Shown: one piece after another, positions 1 to 9,070 of the stretch
How the letters are laid out: each line of letters opens with the position of its first letter
How positions within the stretch are numbered: position 1 is the first letter of the stretch
Assembly (NCBI RefSeq): GCF_025150565.1
Contig: NZ_CP102283.1
Span: 1,674,001-1,738,000, forward strand
Reading direction: 5' to 3'
From: Granulicatella adiacens ATCC 49175
GTDB taxonomy: Bacteria > Bacillota > Bacilli > Lactobacillales > Aerococcaceae
Length of the DNA stretch: 64,000 nucleotides
The notes under the pieces: generated by a model
What the model saw: the letters and a program-made list of their open reading frames with translations, nothing else
Databases searched by the model: none
What the model was told of the DNA's origin: nothing
Program-made: the position numbers and the translations under genes

Positions 1-862
1 CAGAAGGAAGCATCTCCCCTAATTCTTTCAAACTAATTTCCGGATTTTCTAATCGGATTTTTGCGATTTCGGATAATTTATCCGGTAAGGAATCTAATCC
101 TACCGTATCTTCGATATATTGAATCTCTTCAATTTGACGAGTTGCGGCATTAACTACCTTATTGATATTTGCATTTTCGCAATTCACAAGGCGGTTAGCT
201 GTATTTCTCATATCTCGAATAATACGAATATCTTCAAAATGAAGCATGGCATTCGATGCGTGAATCACCGCTAAAAAGTCCGCAATTTTCTCTGCTTCTT
301 TTAAATAAGTGATATATCCTTTTCGACGCTCAATCGTTCTAGCATTCAATCCAAAAGCATTCATCATCTGGCAAATATCATCATTGTGTTCTTCATAAAT
401 AGAGTAGATTTCTAGATGATAACGGCTCGTCTTTGGATCATTAATGGATCCTCCTGCTAGAAAAGCGCCTCGAAGATACGCACGCATTTTTTCTTCATCG
501 TCTCTAATATTTTCTGGAACGCGCATATTGAATAATCCGCTTGATTTGATATTCAAATCTTCTAAAATTTCTTCCGTTCCATGTTTCAGACGTACAATAT
601 AAACATTGTTTTTCTTTAGCTTCATTTTGCGTCGAACCAAGAGCTCACTCTCAACTTGATAATACTTTTTCAATAAAATATAAATACGTCTAGCAATGGC
701 TGCATTTTCCGTTTGAATATTTAAGATTAATTGGCGATTTAAAATCCCAACCGCACCATTCATACGAATAAGCGCCGCTAATTCGTATTTGGAATAATCA
801 TATTGCACTTCTAGCTGTGTTAACTCTTGTTTTGTTTCTGCAGCAAAAGATAATAAGGACAC
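1..862 (-). CDS. whiA: WhiA-type DNA-binding regulator, 3' end cut by window edge
   Basis: The reverse-strand frame opens with GTG at 862, about seven bases after a GGAGG ribosome site, and stays open to base 1, so the C-terminal helix-turn-helix part is cut off by the window edge. The protein begins [16 protein letters not shown] and contains [10 protein letters not shown] near residue 150, typical of the degenerate LAGLIDADG-like domain of WhiA. In Firmicutes WhiA is a conserved nucleoid-associated protein linked to division and chromosome segregation. It is the last visible gene of a yvcJ-yvcK-whiA cluster, 68 bp after yvcK, the usual order in Bacilli. Confidence comes from both the sequence and the gene order. 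Confidence 0.93.
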   Translation of the reverse strand, partial: MSLLSFAAETKQELTQLEVQYDYSKYELAALIRMNGAVGILNRQLILNIQTENAAIARRIYILLKKYYQVESELLVRRKMKLKKNNVYIVRLKHGTEEILEDLNIKSSGLFNMRVPENIRDDEEKMRAYLRGAFLAGGSINDPKTSRYHLEIYSIYEEHNDDICQMMNAFGLNARTIERRKGYITYLKEAEKIADFLAVIHASNAMLHFEDIRIIRDMRNTANRLVNCENANINKVVNAATRQIEEIQYIEDTVGLDSLPDKLSEIAKIRLENPEISLKELGEMLPS

Positions 863-896
863 TCGTTTGTTCCTCCTTTCTCTTTTTGTCATAATG

Positions 897-926
897 AAGG
901 AGCCAAAAGACAAGCCTTGGCTCCTT
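897..926 (-). other. Intercistronic hairpin between yvcK and whiA
   Basis: A perfect 10-bp inverted repeat (AAGGAGCCAA and TTGGCTCCTT) with a 10-base loop lies between the yvcK stop and the whiA ribosome site. No T-tract follows it on the reverse strand, so it is not a classical terminator for the operon. It may be a partial terminator, a processing site or an mRNA stabiliser that lowers whiA expression relative to yvcK. Confidence 0.5.
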
Positions 927-930
927 TTCC

Positions 931-1974
931 TTAATTATTTTCAGTTTTTGCACTTTGTAAGAGACGGAATAATTCATCAATCACTTTTTCCCCGTCATGG
1001 TATACCCCATTTTCACGAAGACGAATAAAGTCTGATGAAATCACGCGACATCCTTGGTCTCTTAACCCTTGGAAGTCATATTTTACCTGATAAAGATATT
1101 CTTCATTCTTTTGTTGGCTTAAATATTCTTCCGGTACTTCCTCTGTATTCACAAGAACGGTATCAATAAATTCCGTTCCTAAATGTTCATGTAAGACGCG
1201 CACATGATCAGCATCCGTAAATTGCTCGGTCTCCCCTAATTGGGTCATGATGTTACAAATATACACGACTTCTGCATTCGTTTCACAGACTGCTTCACCA
1301 ATATCACTAATCATGAGGTTTGGCAGAATGCTTGTGTATAGACTACCCGGCCCCAACACGACCATATCTGCTTCCATAATGGCATTAATCACTTCTCTAG
1401 CTGCCATAGGAGTGCGACGTTCATCTAATTGGCGATTTTCATCATAACAGTGAACCGAAACTTTTTTAATTTTTTTGCGTAATTTCACTAATTTAGATTC
1501 CCCATCTACAATCGTACCATCTTTAAACTCCGCACGAAGTAATAAAGGTTCTTCTGCCGCTGGATAAACATGCCCTTCAACCGCCATCATTCGAGACAGT
1601 AAACGAATAGCATCAAAAATATTATTCCCACGCATTTCCGTTAATGCCGCAATAATCAAGTTCCCAATCGCATGTCCAGCAAAGAACTGATCATCCGAAT
1701 TGAAACGGTATTGGAAGATTTCTTTTTGCAAGGGATTCATTGGCGAAAGAGCAATCATGCAATTTCGAATATCTCCTGGTGGGACAACGTTCATATAGTC
1801 CCTGATAACTCCTGAACTTCCACCATCATCAGCAACTGTTACGATTGCAGTGACTTCTGCATCACGCTTGCGGAGATTTCTAAGGAGAACAGGGAGTCCC
1901 GTTCCTCCTCCAATTACCGTAATTTTCGGGCCCTTTTTCTTCCTCGGAGGGTTTGGTGTTACCTCAAACATCAT
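931..1974 (-). CDS. yvcK: YvcK/GlmR family gluconeogenesis and cell-wall regulator
   Basis: 347 residues. After a short basic N-terminus comes [19 protein letters not shown], the nucleotide-sugar-binding loop of the CofD-like YvcK family. [15 protein letters not shown] (about residues 47-61), PPGDIRNCM (about 65-73) and [15 protein letters not shown] (about 206-220) are further family signatures. YvcK (GlmR) binds UDP-sugars and is needed for cell-wall precursor balance on gluconeogenic carbon in Bacillus. Its start codon overlaps the rapZ stop (ATGA), so the two are translationally coupled. The length is normal for the family. Confidence 0.95.
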   Translation of the reverse strand: MMFEVTPNPPRKKKGPKITVIGGGTGLPVLLRNLRKRDAEVTAIVTVADDGGSSGVIRDYMNVVPPGDIRNCMIALSPMNPLQKEIFQYRFNSDDQFFAGHAIGNLIIAALTEMRGNNIFDAIRLLSRMMAVEGHVYPAAEEPLLLRAEFKDGTIVDGESKLVKLRKKIKKVSVHCYDENRQLDERRTPMAAREVINAIMEADMVVLGPGSLYTSILPNLMISDIGEAVCETNAEVVYICNIMTQLGETEQFTDADHVRVLHEHLGTEFIDTVLVNTEEVPEEYLSQQKNEEYLYQVKYDFQGLRDQGCRVISSDFIRLRENGVYHDGEKVIDELFRLLQSAKTENN

Positions 1975-2861
1975 GAGCGTCCATTCCCTTCTTTACGACG
2001 ATCTTTGTCACGATGAGAAATTTTCACATTATAAGAGTCGGATAATAATTCACGGCCAATTCGTTCAGCAAAAGCTACCGAACGGTGTTGTCCACCTGTA
2101 CATCCAATCGCAATTGTTACGCTTGATTTCCCTTCTTTCTTGTAGCCCGGAATTGAGAAGTCCAGTAAGTCCATCAATTTATGATAGAACGTCTTCGCTT
2201 CTGGCTGACTCATTACATAGTCATAAACCGGTTCATCTAATCCAGTCAAAGGACGTAACTCTGGAATATAGTGTGGGTTTGGTAAGAAACGAACATCCAT
2301 CACTACATCTGCATCAATCGGTAATCCATATTTAAAGCCAAAGGACATCACTTGAATCGTAAACACACCCTCTTGTCCATTAGAGAAAGCTTGCATGATT
2401 TCTTCACGTAACTGACGAGGAGATAAATTCGTTGTATCAATGACTTTTTGCGAGCGAGTCTTAATATCTTGTAGTAAGCGACGCTCCGCAATAATTCCAT
2501 CATAAATACGCCCTTCCCCAGCTAATGGGTGAGTTCTTCTAGTTTCTTTATAACGAGAGACTAATGCATCATCACTCGCTTCTAAAAATAAAATTTTTGT
2601 GGTAATAAAGGAAGTATTATCTAGTCCAGCGATTGCAGACATGATTTCATCAAAGAACGCACGAGAACGTAAATCGATTACGAGCGCAATCTTTGTAATT
2701 TTTCCTGATTCTTTCACTAATTCCCAAAATTTTGGTAATAAACTTGGCGGCATATTATCGACACAGAAATATCCCATATCTTCAAAACTTTGCATAGCAA
2801 CGGTTTTTCCTGCACCGCTCATTCCTGTAATGACGACTAATTCTAATTGATCTACTGTCAT
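1971..2861 (-). CDS. rapZ: RapZ/YvcJ nucleotide-binding P-loop protein
   Basis: About 296 residues. A Walker A motif, GMSGAGKT, lies close to the N-terminus; the C-terminal half has [19 protein letters not shown] and [11 protein letters not shown], hallmarks of the RapZ/YvcJ family. The family hydrolyses GTP or ATP; in E. coli it is an RNA-binding adaptor controlling GlmS, in Bacillus it affects competence. Two in-frame ATGs exist. The one at 2861 is preferred because AGGAG lies seven bases upstream; the ATG at 2867 is almost on top of that ribosome site. It is the first gene of the visible rapZ-yvcK-whiA operon. Confidence 0.94.
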   Translation of the reverse strand: MTVDQLELVVITGMSGAGKTVAMQSFEDMGYFCVDNMPPSLLPKFWELVKESGKITKIALVIDLRSRAFFDEIMSAIAGLDNTSFITTKILFLEASDDALVSRYKETRRTHPLAGEGRIYDGIIAERRLLQDIKTRSQKVIDTTNLSPRQLREEIMQAFSNGQEGVFTIQVMSFGFKYGLPIDADVVMDVRFLPNPHYIPELRPLTGLDEPVYDYVMSQPEAKTFYHKLMDLLDFSIPGYKKEGKSSVTIAIGCTGGQHRSVAFAERIGRELLSDSYNVKISHRDKDRRKEGNGRS

Positions 2862-2969
2862 TGTCATTCTCCTATCTTTTATCAGATATAATAACCTTTT
2901 TAATTATAACATATCCGGGCGTGTCATCGTTAATGTTTATGAAAATTTCAATTGAACAAAACATACAAA

Positions 2970-2996
2970 ATAAAAAGAAGGGAAGTCTTCCCTTCT
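2970..2996 (-). terminator. Rho-independent terminator of the two-component operon
   Basis: A perfect 10-bp stem (AGAAGGGAAG with CTTCCCTTCT) directly follows the kinase stop codon. On the reverse strand it is followed by TTTTTATTTT. Confidence 0.85.
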
Positions 2997-3995
2997 CTAA
3001 TCTTTGACTTGTAAACCTTCTTTAGGAATCTGAATATGAATCGCGGTTCCTTCTCCAACAGTAGAATCGACGCTTAAAGTAACTCCTAATTTCTTTGCAA
3101 TTTCACTAGATAAATAGAGCCCTAGTCCAGTCGATTGATGGTTTACTCTTCCATTGAATCCACTAAATCCTCTTTCAAAAATTCGAGTTTGATCATGAGA
3201 AGCAATTCCAATTCCTGTATCTTTAATAGTTAGTACATCCTTATCGAAAGTAATCTCAATCCTTCCCCCATCCGGAGTATACTTAACCGCATTGGACAAT
3301 ACTTGCTCCACAATGACCCCTAGCCATTTCTTATCCGTTACGACTACCTCATCAATAGGAATATATTGTAATTTCAACTTCTTATGAATGAAGAATGTGG
3401 CGTATTTTTTGATGACAGGATGGAGTATTTCATCTATCTTTACCTTTTGTAAATCCAAATCTCTATGGAAAGTTTCCATCCGTACATAGTGCAATGCCAA
3501 TTCCGTGTAGGCTGTAATTCGTACCAATTCTTGTTCCAACATGGACTTTTCCGCAGTTTGTGGAAGGTTCCGAATTAAGAGTTGGCTGGACGCAATACTC
3601 GTTTTAATCTGGTGCGCCCAAAGCGTGTAATAATCAATATCTTCTTTTCTACTTTGTTGCATTTTGGTCTTTAACTGCTGCATTTCTTGCGTTAAATCTT
3701 GATTCTTTTCAAAGAGAAGATGGATCATAGGAGAAAACTCTTCTTCCAAGGATCTCGCTTGCTGATTCAAAGCTTTCACCATGCTTTTATATTTTCTCCA
3801 GCCATGCCAGAGCAAAATAAACAAAATAAAGCATAGGAACAATCCTAATAAAAATAAATAGTAGAAAGCTCCTGTACCGCCCCAGTTAAACACCAATGCA
3901 AATATCGCCGAAAACACTTCGATACATCCAAATGAAATCATTAAAGTATGGTGCGACTTGAGCCATTGAATACTAAAATCTTTTTTTGTCATCAT
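2997..3995 (-). CDS. Bce-type intramembrane-sensing histidine kinase
   Basis: 332 residues. Two transmembrane helices (about residues 17-36 and 43-63) are separated by only a few residues, the architecture of BceS-type kinases that have no sensory loop and take their signal from an ABC transporter. The phosphoacceptor H-box is LWAHQIKTSI (about 125-134). The ATPase domain has NAVKYTPDGG (N box), DTGIGI (G1) and GLGLYLS (G2). The start overlaps the response-regulator stop by 4 bp. No transporter is adjacent; the two BceAB-type transporters at 18.8-24.5 kb are the obvious candidates for partners. That pairing is inference. Confidence 0.88.
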   Translation of the reverse strand: MMTKKDFSIQWLKSHHTLMISFGCIEVFSAIFALVFNWGGTGAFYYLFLLGLFLCFILFILLWHGWRKYKSMVKALNQQARSLEEEFSPMIHLLFEKNQDLTQEMQQLKTKMQQSRKEDIDYYTLWAHQIKTSIASSQLLIRNLPQTAEKSMLEQELVRITAYTELALHYVRMETFHRDLDLQKVKIDEILHPVIKKYATFFIHKKLKLQYIPIDEVVVTDKKWLGVIVEQVLSNAVKYTPDGGRIEITFDKDVLTIKDTGIGIASHDQTRIFERGFSGFNGRVNHQSTGLGLYLSSEIAKKLGVTLSVDSTVGEGTAIHIQIPKEGLQVKD

Positions 3996-4675
3996 TGAAT
4001 TTCTTCCGCCATTCCATACCCAATTCCTTTTTTAGTCGTGATGAGATTTGCTAAACCAATTTCAGCTAGCTTTTTACGAAGTCTCGCCACTGTCACTGAG
4101 AGAGTATTGTCATCTACAAACAAATCACTATTCCAAAGTTGATTCATCAACTCTTCTCTAGTGGCGATATCCCCTTGTTTCTCAAACAAGACTCTTAGAA
4201 CAATTAATTCATTTTTAGAGAGATCTATTTCCTCTCCATTAAAACTCACTTTTGTGCTTGCTAATTGAAGGGTTGCACCTTTATACTCTATCCAGTCTTT
4301 CTGCTGTACAAATTCATAACTTCTACGCATCATCCCTTGAATCTTTGCTACAAGAACGCTAGGTTCAAAAGGTTTTGTCATATAGTCATCTGCACCCATA
4401 TTAATCGACATCACAATATCCATCGGTTGATCGTGAGAGGATAAAAACATAATCGGCACTTGAGACACTTTACGAATCTCTTGGCACCAATAATAACCAT
4501 TAAAAAACGGCAATGTAATATCGAGAATGACCAACTGAGGATTCACAGATAAAAATTGAGTATATACCTGAGAAAAATCTTCTACAGCGACAACTTCATA
4601 ATTCCATTTTTCTAACTCGGATACCACCGCATCACGAATGACTTTTTCATCTTCTACAATCATAATTGTTTGCAT
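3992..4675 (-). CDS. OmpR-family response regulator, BceR type
   Basis: 227 residues. The receiver domain (1-115) has acidic residues in MIVEDEK, phosphoacceptor Asp in LVILDITLP, Ser in MFLSSHD and the conserved Lys in MTKPFEP. The C-terminal winged helix (about 125-225) has LSKNELIVLRVLFE and DDNTLSVTVARLRKKL. It is the first gene of a two-gene operon with the kinase and has a GAGGTGAG ribosome site. BceR-type regulators activate BceAB detoxification transporters against cell-wall antibiotics. A TACAAT -10-like hexamer lies 23 bp upstream of the start, without a convincing -35 box. Confidence 0.9.
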   Translation of the reverse strand: MQTIMIVEDEKVIRDAVVSELEKWNYEVVAVEDFSQVYTQFLSVNPQLVILDITLPFFNGYYWCQEIRKVSQVPIMFLSSHDQPMDIVMSINMGADDYMTKPFEPSVLVAKIQGMMRRSYEFVQQKDWIEYKGATLQLASTKVSFNGEEIDLSKNELIVLRVLFEKQGDIATREELMNQLWNSDLFVDDNTLSVTVARLRKKLAEIGLANLITTKKGIGYGMAEEIQ

Positions 4676-4736
4676 ATACTCACCTCGCTATCATTGTATC
4701 ATCTTTCGTTTTTTCAGAAAACTGTCGACTTTTCTT

Positions 4737-5405
4737 TTACCTAATTTCTCGTATCATTTCCCATAAAGTCGTTATATTATCTTGGTGCGCTCCAATTTCA
4801 TATTCAAATCCTTTGGACTCATCGTACCCGAAAATAGAAAAATCTATCGGTTGCGATTCGTCTATCCCCAAAATTCGATTAACCACTGGAAGTTGAATGT
4901 TATATTTCAGATAAAATTCATTATCCCCAGTAGGACTTTCTTCTTTCTTCGTATAATTCTTATTTACCAATTTTGCTTTTGCTAAAATATCTTTATTCAA
5001 TTGCAATTCCTGGAATAAGAACTTTCCTTGTGGCCAGAGTTTTTTCGCCTCTTCTTCGTTTTCAAAAACAAACTTTCCATCCACATATTGGAACGTAATA
5101 CTTTTCTCTTCTTCCTTTGTTTTAGAATTGAGCTGCTTAATCGTCCCAACTAGTGGTTTCCCTTTTTCCCTAGCCTCAAGATAAACAAATACATTCGCGT
5201 CACCTACTACACGCATCTGACTTACGGTAAATCCCTTCGGAAACTGCTCAAATAAATCTTCAATATTTTCTGTCGGATACACACGACTTAATTCTTTCCT
5301 AGCTAGCTCTTCAAGATACCCACGACTTTCGCGCCCCTGGCATCCCACTAACATCGTCACGCATAACATCAATAGCCCAATCCACGACCATTTCTTTAAC
5401 TTCAC
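4737..5405 (-). CDS. Tandem lipoprotein, TilA/Csa1-like (copy 1)
   Basis: About 222 residues from a GTG at 5405, chosen because AGTGAGG lies seven bases upstream; an upstream TTG at 5426 has no ribosome site. A hydrophobic signal segment ends in the lipobox LVGC. After the Cys come RGYLEEL, SRVYPTENIEDLFEQFPKGFTV and KFLFQELQLNKD, shared with the three other lipoproteins of this locus. The YPxxNxEDL block resembles the staphylococcal Csa1 (DUF576) tandem lipoproteins, some of which protect against the type VII lipase toxin TslA. It is the most divergent of the four copies and the last gene of the locus. Immunity function is inference. Confidence 0.7.
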   Translation of the reverse strand: MKLKKWSWIGLLMLCVTMLVGCQGRESRGYLEELARKELSRVYPTENIEDLFEQFPKGFTVSQMRVVGDANVFVYLEAREKGKPLVGTIKQLNSKTKEEEKSITFQYVDGKFVFENEEEAKKLWPQGKFLFQELQLNKDILAKAKLVNKNYTKKEESPTGDNEFYLKYNIQLPVVNRILGIDESQPIDFSIFGYDESKGFEYEIGAHQDNITTLWEMIREIR

Positions 5406-5497
5406 ACACAAAACCTCACTTTGCAATTCAGTGCCTTCATCATACCATATCCCACCTTCACCACCACATTCCCTAATAAAATCCTAAACTTTGAAAC

Positions 5498-5528
5498 AAA
5501 AAAAGAATTAAGCAAAGTTGCTTAATTC
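5498..5528 (-). terminator. Rho-independent terminator after lipoprotein copy 2
   Basis: Perfect stem GAATTAAGCAA with TTGCTTAATTC. The reverse strand continues into a run of seven T. It lies five bases past the stop codon of the gene at 5534. A near copy occurs at 7004-7033. Confidence 0.82.
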
Positions 5529-5533
5529 CTTTC

Positions 5534-6178
5534 TTACTCTTCAATTCTTTCAATAAAGTCTAATTTTTTATCTATCTCGACTGTAAGCGAGTAGTAGTAT
5601 CTTTTATTTGAATTGCTTCCATGTAGCCCTAATGTGACTTGTTGTTTCTTTTCTAGCCCAAGGAACTCATTAATTTGTTCATTCTTAACGACATAATCTA
5701 TTTCAAAGCTACCGTTATTACCGTTGTAGTAAGTATCCTTTAGCTTAAATTTCGAAAGAACCTCTTTATTCAACGTCAATTCTTGGAATAAAAACTTTTC
5801 TAATGACCAAAGCTTTCTCGCCTCTTCTTCATTGTCGTATGAATACTTCCCTTTATCATACGTAACTGCAATTTTCTTTTCTTCGGCTCCACTTTTTATA
5901 TCGATTTGTTTTATTGTTCCTTCTATTGGTTTCCCCTTCTCAACCCCGTCTAATTCTATATCAATGAATTTACCTTCCAAACGGTAAGATTGATAAATCG
6001 TAAACCCATTAGGAAATTCCAAAAATAGATCTTCTAAGTTTTTCGTTGGATAAACTCGACTGATTGGAATCCCAACTCGCTCTTCCAAATATTCTCTGCT
6101 ATCTCTTCCTTCACATCGGAACAGCATAAAGATTAACGCAAAAAACAGTGCAATATAAAATACCTTTTTCCCTTTCAT
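5534..6178 (-). CDS. Tandem lipoprotein, TilA/Csa1-like (copy 2), odd lipobox
   Basis: 214 residues with an AAAGGA ribosome site. The N-terminus MKGKKVFYIALFF is identical to copy 3, but the mature part is closest to copy 4 at 9071, sharing FIDIELDGVEKGKPIEGTIK (copy 4 differs by one residue), KYSYDNEEEARKLW and VKNEQINEFLGLE. The hydrophobic segment ends LFRC, with Arg at the -1 position instead of Gly or Ala, so lipidation is doubtful. The mix of shared signal peptide and different body suggests recombination among the copies. By analogy with TilA it may neutralise the lipase toxin encoded at 7812-9050; this is inference. Confidence 0.72.
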   Translation of the reverse strand: MKGKKVFYIALFFALIFMLFRCEGRDSREYLEERVGIPISRVYPTKNLEDLFLEFPNGFTIYQSYRLEGKFIDIELDGVEKGKPIEGTIKQIDIKSGAEEKKIAVTYDKGKYSYDNEEEARKLWSLEKFLFQELTLNKEVLSKFKLKDTYYNGNNGSFEIDYVVKNEQINEFLGLEKKQQVTLGLHGSNSNKRYYYSLTVEIDKKLDFIERIEE

Positions 6179-6223
6179 AAGCTAATCCTTTCTTCACGAC
6201 GTTTTTATCCTATTATCAAGCAG

Positions 6224-6868
6224 TTAATCATACACTCGTTCGTTAAACTCTAATCCAGCTTTATTTTCAACCGACACAGTATAATAATATCCAGCATTAC
6301 TATTGCTTCCATAAAACGATATATCTAACACTTCTGATTCATCTAATTCGAAAAATTGATTTAAACCACTGTTTTGAATAGCGTAATATATCTCAAAACT
6401 CCCATTTTTTGGATTGTATGATTTATCTTTCAGTTTTAAACGCGACATTACATCCTTATCTATCTTCATTTCTTGGAACAAGAATCTTTTATATCCCCAA
6501 AGTTCCGTTGCTAATTTTTCATCAGAAAAAGAGAACTCCTCATTCTGATACTTAACTTCCACTTGAGAAGTTATCTCTCTATTTTTTCGATTTACTTTCT
6601 TTATGGTTCCCGCAATCATCTTTGTTTCAGGGTCTCCTGTAAGTTCAACCTTGATTCGATATTCTCCTTCAGTATGAGATTGATAAATCGTAAAGCCATT
6701 CGGAAATTGCTCGAATAAATCTTCTAAGTTTTTCGTTTGATACACTCGACTAATTTGAGTCCCTATTCGGTCTTCTAAATAGCCTCTACTATTTCTTTCA
6801 TTACATCCATACAGTATTGTGATTACTGAAAAAAACAGTGCAATATAAAATACCTTTTTCCCTTTCAT
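6224..6868 (-). CDS. Tandem lipoprotein, TilA/Csa1-like (copy 3)
   Basis: 214 residues, GAGAGGATC ribosome region. The signal segment has a good lipobox, LYGC, followed by NERNSRGYLEDRIG. The family blocks SRVYQTKNLEDLFEQFPNGF, KRFLFQEMKIDKD and YGSNSNAGYYYTVSV are present. It lies downstream of the two small helical genes in the same direction, 200 bp after the second one and behind a hairpin, so it may have its own promoter. Predicted to be anchored on the outer face of the membrane, where a TilA-type immunity protein would meet an incoming lipase. Confidence 0.72.
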   Translation of the reverse strand: MKGKKVFYIALFFSVITILYGCNERNSRGYLEDRIGTQISRVYQTKNLEDLFEQFPNGFTIYQSHTEGEYRIKVELTGDPETKMIAGTIKKVNRKNREITSQVEVKYQNEEFSFSDEKLATELWGYKRFLFQEMKIDKDVMSRLKLKDKSYNPKNGSFEIYYAIQNSGLNQFFELDESEVLDISFYGSNSNAGYYYTVSVENKAGLEFNERVYD

Positions 6869-7003
6869 ACTCGGATCCTCTCTACATGACCTTTTGTTTT
6901 AATCATATCATACTTTACAAACGAAACGATACACCCTTATCAAAATCTCATTTCCAATTTCACAAATACTATTCCTATCTATAACAAAACTTTAAAATGT
7001 AAA

Positions 7004-7033
7004 GAAAAAGAATTAAGCAAAGCCGCTTAATTC
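7004..7033 (-). terminator. Terminator hairpin with relic of a lipoprotein gene end
   Basis: Stem GAATTAAGC with GCTTAATTC followed on the reverse strand by TTTTTC. It nearly duplicates the terminator at 5498-5528. The bases just before it on the reverse strand (about 7034-7055) read like the last codons of a family lipoprotein (IEE then stop), although the real gene here stops at 7069. The segment therefore looks like the leftover 3' end of a fifth lipoprotein gene. Confidence 0.7.
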
Positions 7034-7068
7034 CTTTCTTATTCTTCAATTAACATTTTATTGACATT

Positions 7069-7389
7069 CTATAAACTTAACCATTTCTCGTTTTCATGCT
7101 CAATGGATTGAGTAATAGCCTTTGAAAATTGCCCTTTAATTTCTTCATCAATTTCTGAATTGATTTTACGAATTTCTTGATTTGCTTTTTCTCCAATCTT
7201 TGAAAGAGCAATATTATATTCTTCTAAATAGCGATTTCTTATTTCTATTCTCCTAGGTGCGTAAATTAATCGCACTAATAGTTTATCAAATGCTTTAGCT
7301 AGTGTCGAAAGTCCATGATATACATCACCTGGAAATTGATTATATATTTGATTCATAGTACGTTCTGCTTCATCAGAAAATCTAAACAT
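7069..7389 (-). CDS. Small helical partner protein, TlaA-like (second)
   Basis: 106 residues, no signal peptide or membrane segment, predicted almost wholly helical and rich in Glu, Lys and Arg (RNRYLEEYNIALSKIGEKA). It follows the 134-residue helical gene by 14 bp and the lipase gene before that, so it is probably co-transcribed with them. In S. aureus the lipase toxin TslA is encoded with two small helical partners, TlaA1 and TlaA2, which bind its C-terminal targeting domain. Position, size and composition fit such a partner. I could not recognise a family from the residues alone. Confidence 0.6.
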   Translation of the reverse strand: MFRFSDEAERTMNQIYNQFPGDVYHGLSTLAKAFDKLLVRLIYAPRRIEIRNRYLEEYNIALSKIGEKANQEIRKINSEIDEEIKGQFSKAITQSIEHENEKWLSL

Positions 7390-7403
7390 TTTTTCTCCTC
7401 TTA

Positions 7404-7805
7404 TTATTCTTCAGTATTTAGCTTTCGAAATTTGTTTTGTAATTCTTCAATTTGCATTTCTTGCACACGAACCGTTTCTCTATAATGAACATATAAATCA
7501 TCAACATTATTTTCGACAGCTTGTCTTCTGAGTACAAATTGGTTCTTATTAGCTTCAGAGTAGGCATTAAAAATTTGTTTTAATCTATTTAACTCTTCTT
7601 CACTATCTTCATTGTCTTTTTTTAAATCATAAATAACTCTGTCATATTTATCTTCTAACCATCTAGAAATAGATTTTTCAAAATGCATTAATTCACTCAA
7701 CTCATTTTCAAGTTTCTTTTTTTCTTTATTAAACTTATCTTTTATATCATCTAATCTCAAATAGGCTTCTTTTATTTTTATGACTACTTCATCTTTATCA
7801 TTCAT
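7404..7805 (-). CDS. Small coiled-coil partner protein, TlaA-like (first)
   Basis: 133 residues from the ATG at 7805 (a GTG at 7808 is also in frame); AAGGA lies upstream, inside the end of the lipase gene. The sequence is a long charged helical hairpin, for example KFNKEKKKLENELSEL and VQEMQIEELQNKFRKL, with no Trp-x-Gly motif. It begins six bases after the lipase stop codon, so it is translationally linked. As with its neighbour, the likely role is binding the helical C-terminal domain of the lipase to deliver it to type VII secretion. The role is inferred from synteny with the staphylococcal tslA locus. Confidence 0.6.
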   Translation of the reverse strand: MNDKDEVVIKIKEAYLRLDDIKDKFNKEKKKLENELSELMHFEKSISRWLEDKYDRVIYDLKKDNEDSEEELNRLKQIFNAYSEANKNQFVLRRQAVENNVDDLYVHYRETVRVQEMQIEELQNKFRKLNTEE

Positions 7806-7811
7806 CACTGG

Positions 7812-9050
7812 TTATCCTTCTAATGTAAACATATTTTCTAATTCTTTATCTTTTTCAATCAAAGCCTGAATGCCAGTATCAAGATTAGTTTTTAATCTAT
7901 TAAATGCATCCACAATATTTCGGACTTCTTTTTCCTTGTCACTACAACGACGAGAAATTTCACCAACAATCGAGTCATAATGAACTCCTGCTTCTGCAAA
8001 GGCTGATAATAATTCATCTGGACTTAGACTCAATCCTAAATTAGAATTTGTTAAAGAATCATACAAACTCTGTGCTTTATATTGAGTCCCTTCCCCCGAA
8101 TGTTCTATTAGTTCTAATGATGATGTTGACACATTAATTAATCCCTCTGAAAGAGTTTGCGCTTGCATTGCATCTAGATAAATCAATTGAGAACTTGTTA
8201 CCCCTTCGAGGCTAATAGAATTAGAGTTGGCAAAGGATCTTTTTCTCTTCTTTAGAGATTGCATCCTACTACTTACCATTTCTATTGTCGAAACCAATTG
8301 TTCTTCTGCATTAATAATTCGTAATATCTTTGCAACTTGTTTCGCATTTTCCACAATAAGGTCTAATCCATGTCCACTCAAAATTGGCAGAGTAAATTTA
8401 TCTCCTACAAATACGCCATTGGAATTTTCACTTGTGTTTGTTAACGGATCATTTTTTGCAACGATACGAACAATTCTACCAGTATAGTTCGCAATATCCT
8501 CATTTATTTGATTAATATTTTGAGAAACTATGGGACTAATTTTTATTTGAATCCCTTTCATATAAAGCGGAGCGGGATTATAAACTATTGCCATCTTTGA
8601 ATTATACCTGAGCGCGACACGCATCGCGACGTTCCCACCAAGCGAATGACCAGTTGGAATTAAATTCTCAGAACCATATTTTTCTGCAAGTTTTTCATAG
8701 AATTCAAATGCAGGTTTATAGTGAAAGCCTGTTCCTAAGAAAATACCTGAAGCATCGGCATAAATATCTTCCCCTGCATTCCCATCCAGATTGGTCCCAG
8801 TATAAGAAACAATTATCTTACCAGTATTTTTATCACGAAAGGCCGTCCCACTTGTCCCTGTTATCTTATCATAAAAATCATCAAGATATTCTAAATTATC
8901 AGGAACTTTTTTCCTCTCGTCCACATTCTTAATTACAACAGAATTATCTGTTTCATTTGGGTTAGTAATTCTTTCTTTCTCAAATTCATATGAAAGATTA
9001 GACCCATCTAAAGAAGGTATCAAGCTTCCGGTTTCTTGAACTTTACCCAT
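7812..9050 (-). CDS. Lipase-type toxin with C-terminal LXG-like helical domain (TslA-like)
   Basis: 412 residues, no signal peptide. The N-terminal half is an alpha/beta-hydrolase: IIVSYTGTN (oxyanion-hole strand) and the nucleophile elbow GHSLGGN at 134-140 with Ser136; the Asp and His of the triad are probably in NDPLTN and SGHGLD around residues 200-230. From about residue 245 it is helical and hydrophilic (MVSSRMQSLKKRKRS, SRRCSDKEKEVRNIVDAF), like an LXG targeting region placed at the C-terminus. That reversed order is the hallmark of the S. aureus type VII lipase toxin TslA. The two small helical genes behind it and flanking TilA-like lipoproteins complete the same locus plan. Secretion needs a type VII system encoded elsewhere. 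Confidence 0.75.
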   Translation of the reverse strand: MGKVQETGSLIPSLDGSNLSYEFEKERITNPNETDNSVVIKNVDERKKVPDNLEYLDDFYDKITGTSGTAFRDKNTGKIIVSYTGTNLDGNAGEDIYADASGIFLGTGFHYKPAFEFYEKLAEKYGSENLIPTGHSLGGNVAMRVALRYNSKMAIVYNPAPLYMKGIQIKISPIVSQNINQINEDIANYTGRIVRIVAKNDPLTNTSENSNGVFVGDKFTLPILSGHGLDLIVENAKQVAKILRIINAEEQLVSTIEMVSSRMQSLKKRKRSFANSNSISLEGVTSSQLIYLDAMQAQTLSEGLINVSTSSLELIEHSGEGTQYKAQSLYDSLTNSNLGLSLSPDELLSAFAEAGVHYDSIVGEISRRCSDKEKEVRNIVDAFNRLKTNLDTGIQALIEKDKELENMFTLEG

Positions 9051-9070
9051 ATACTCATCCCCTGTACCAA

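Noticed and set aside
1850..2335. Open frame of 161 codons on the plus strand opposite rapZ
   Set aside because: Antisense shadow of yvcK and rapZ.
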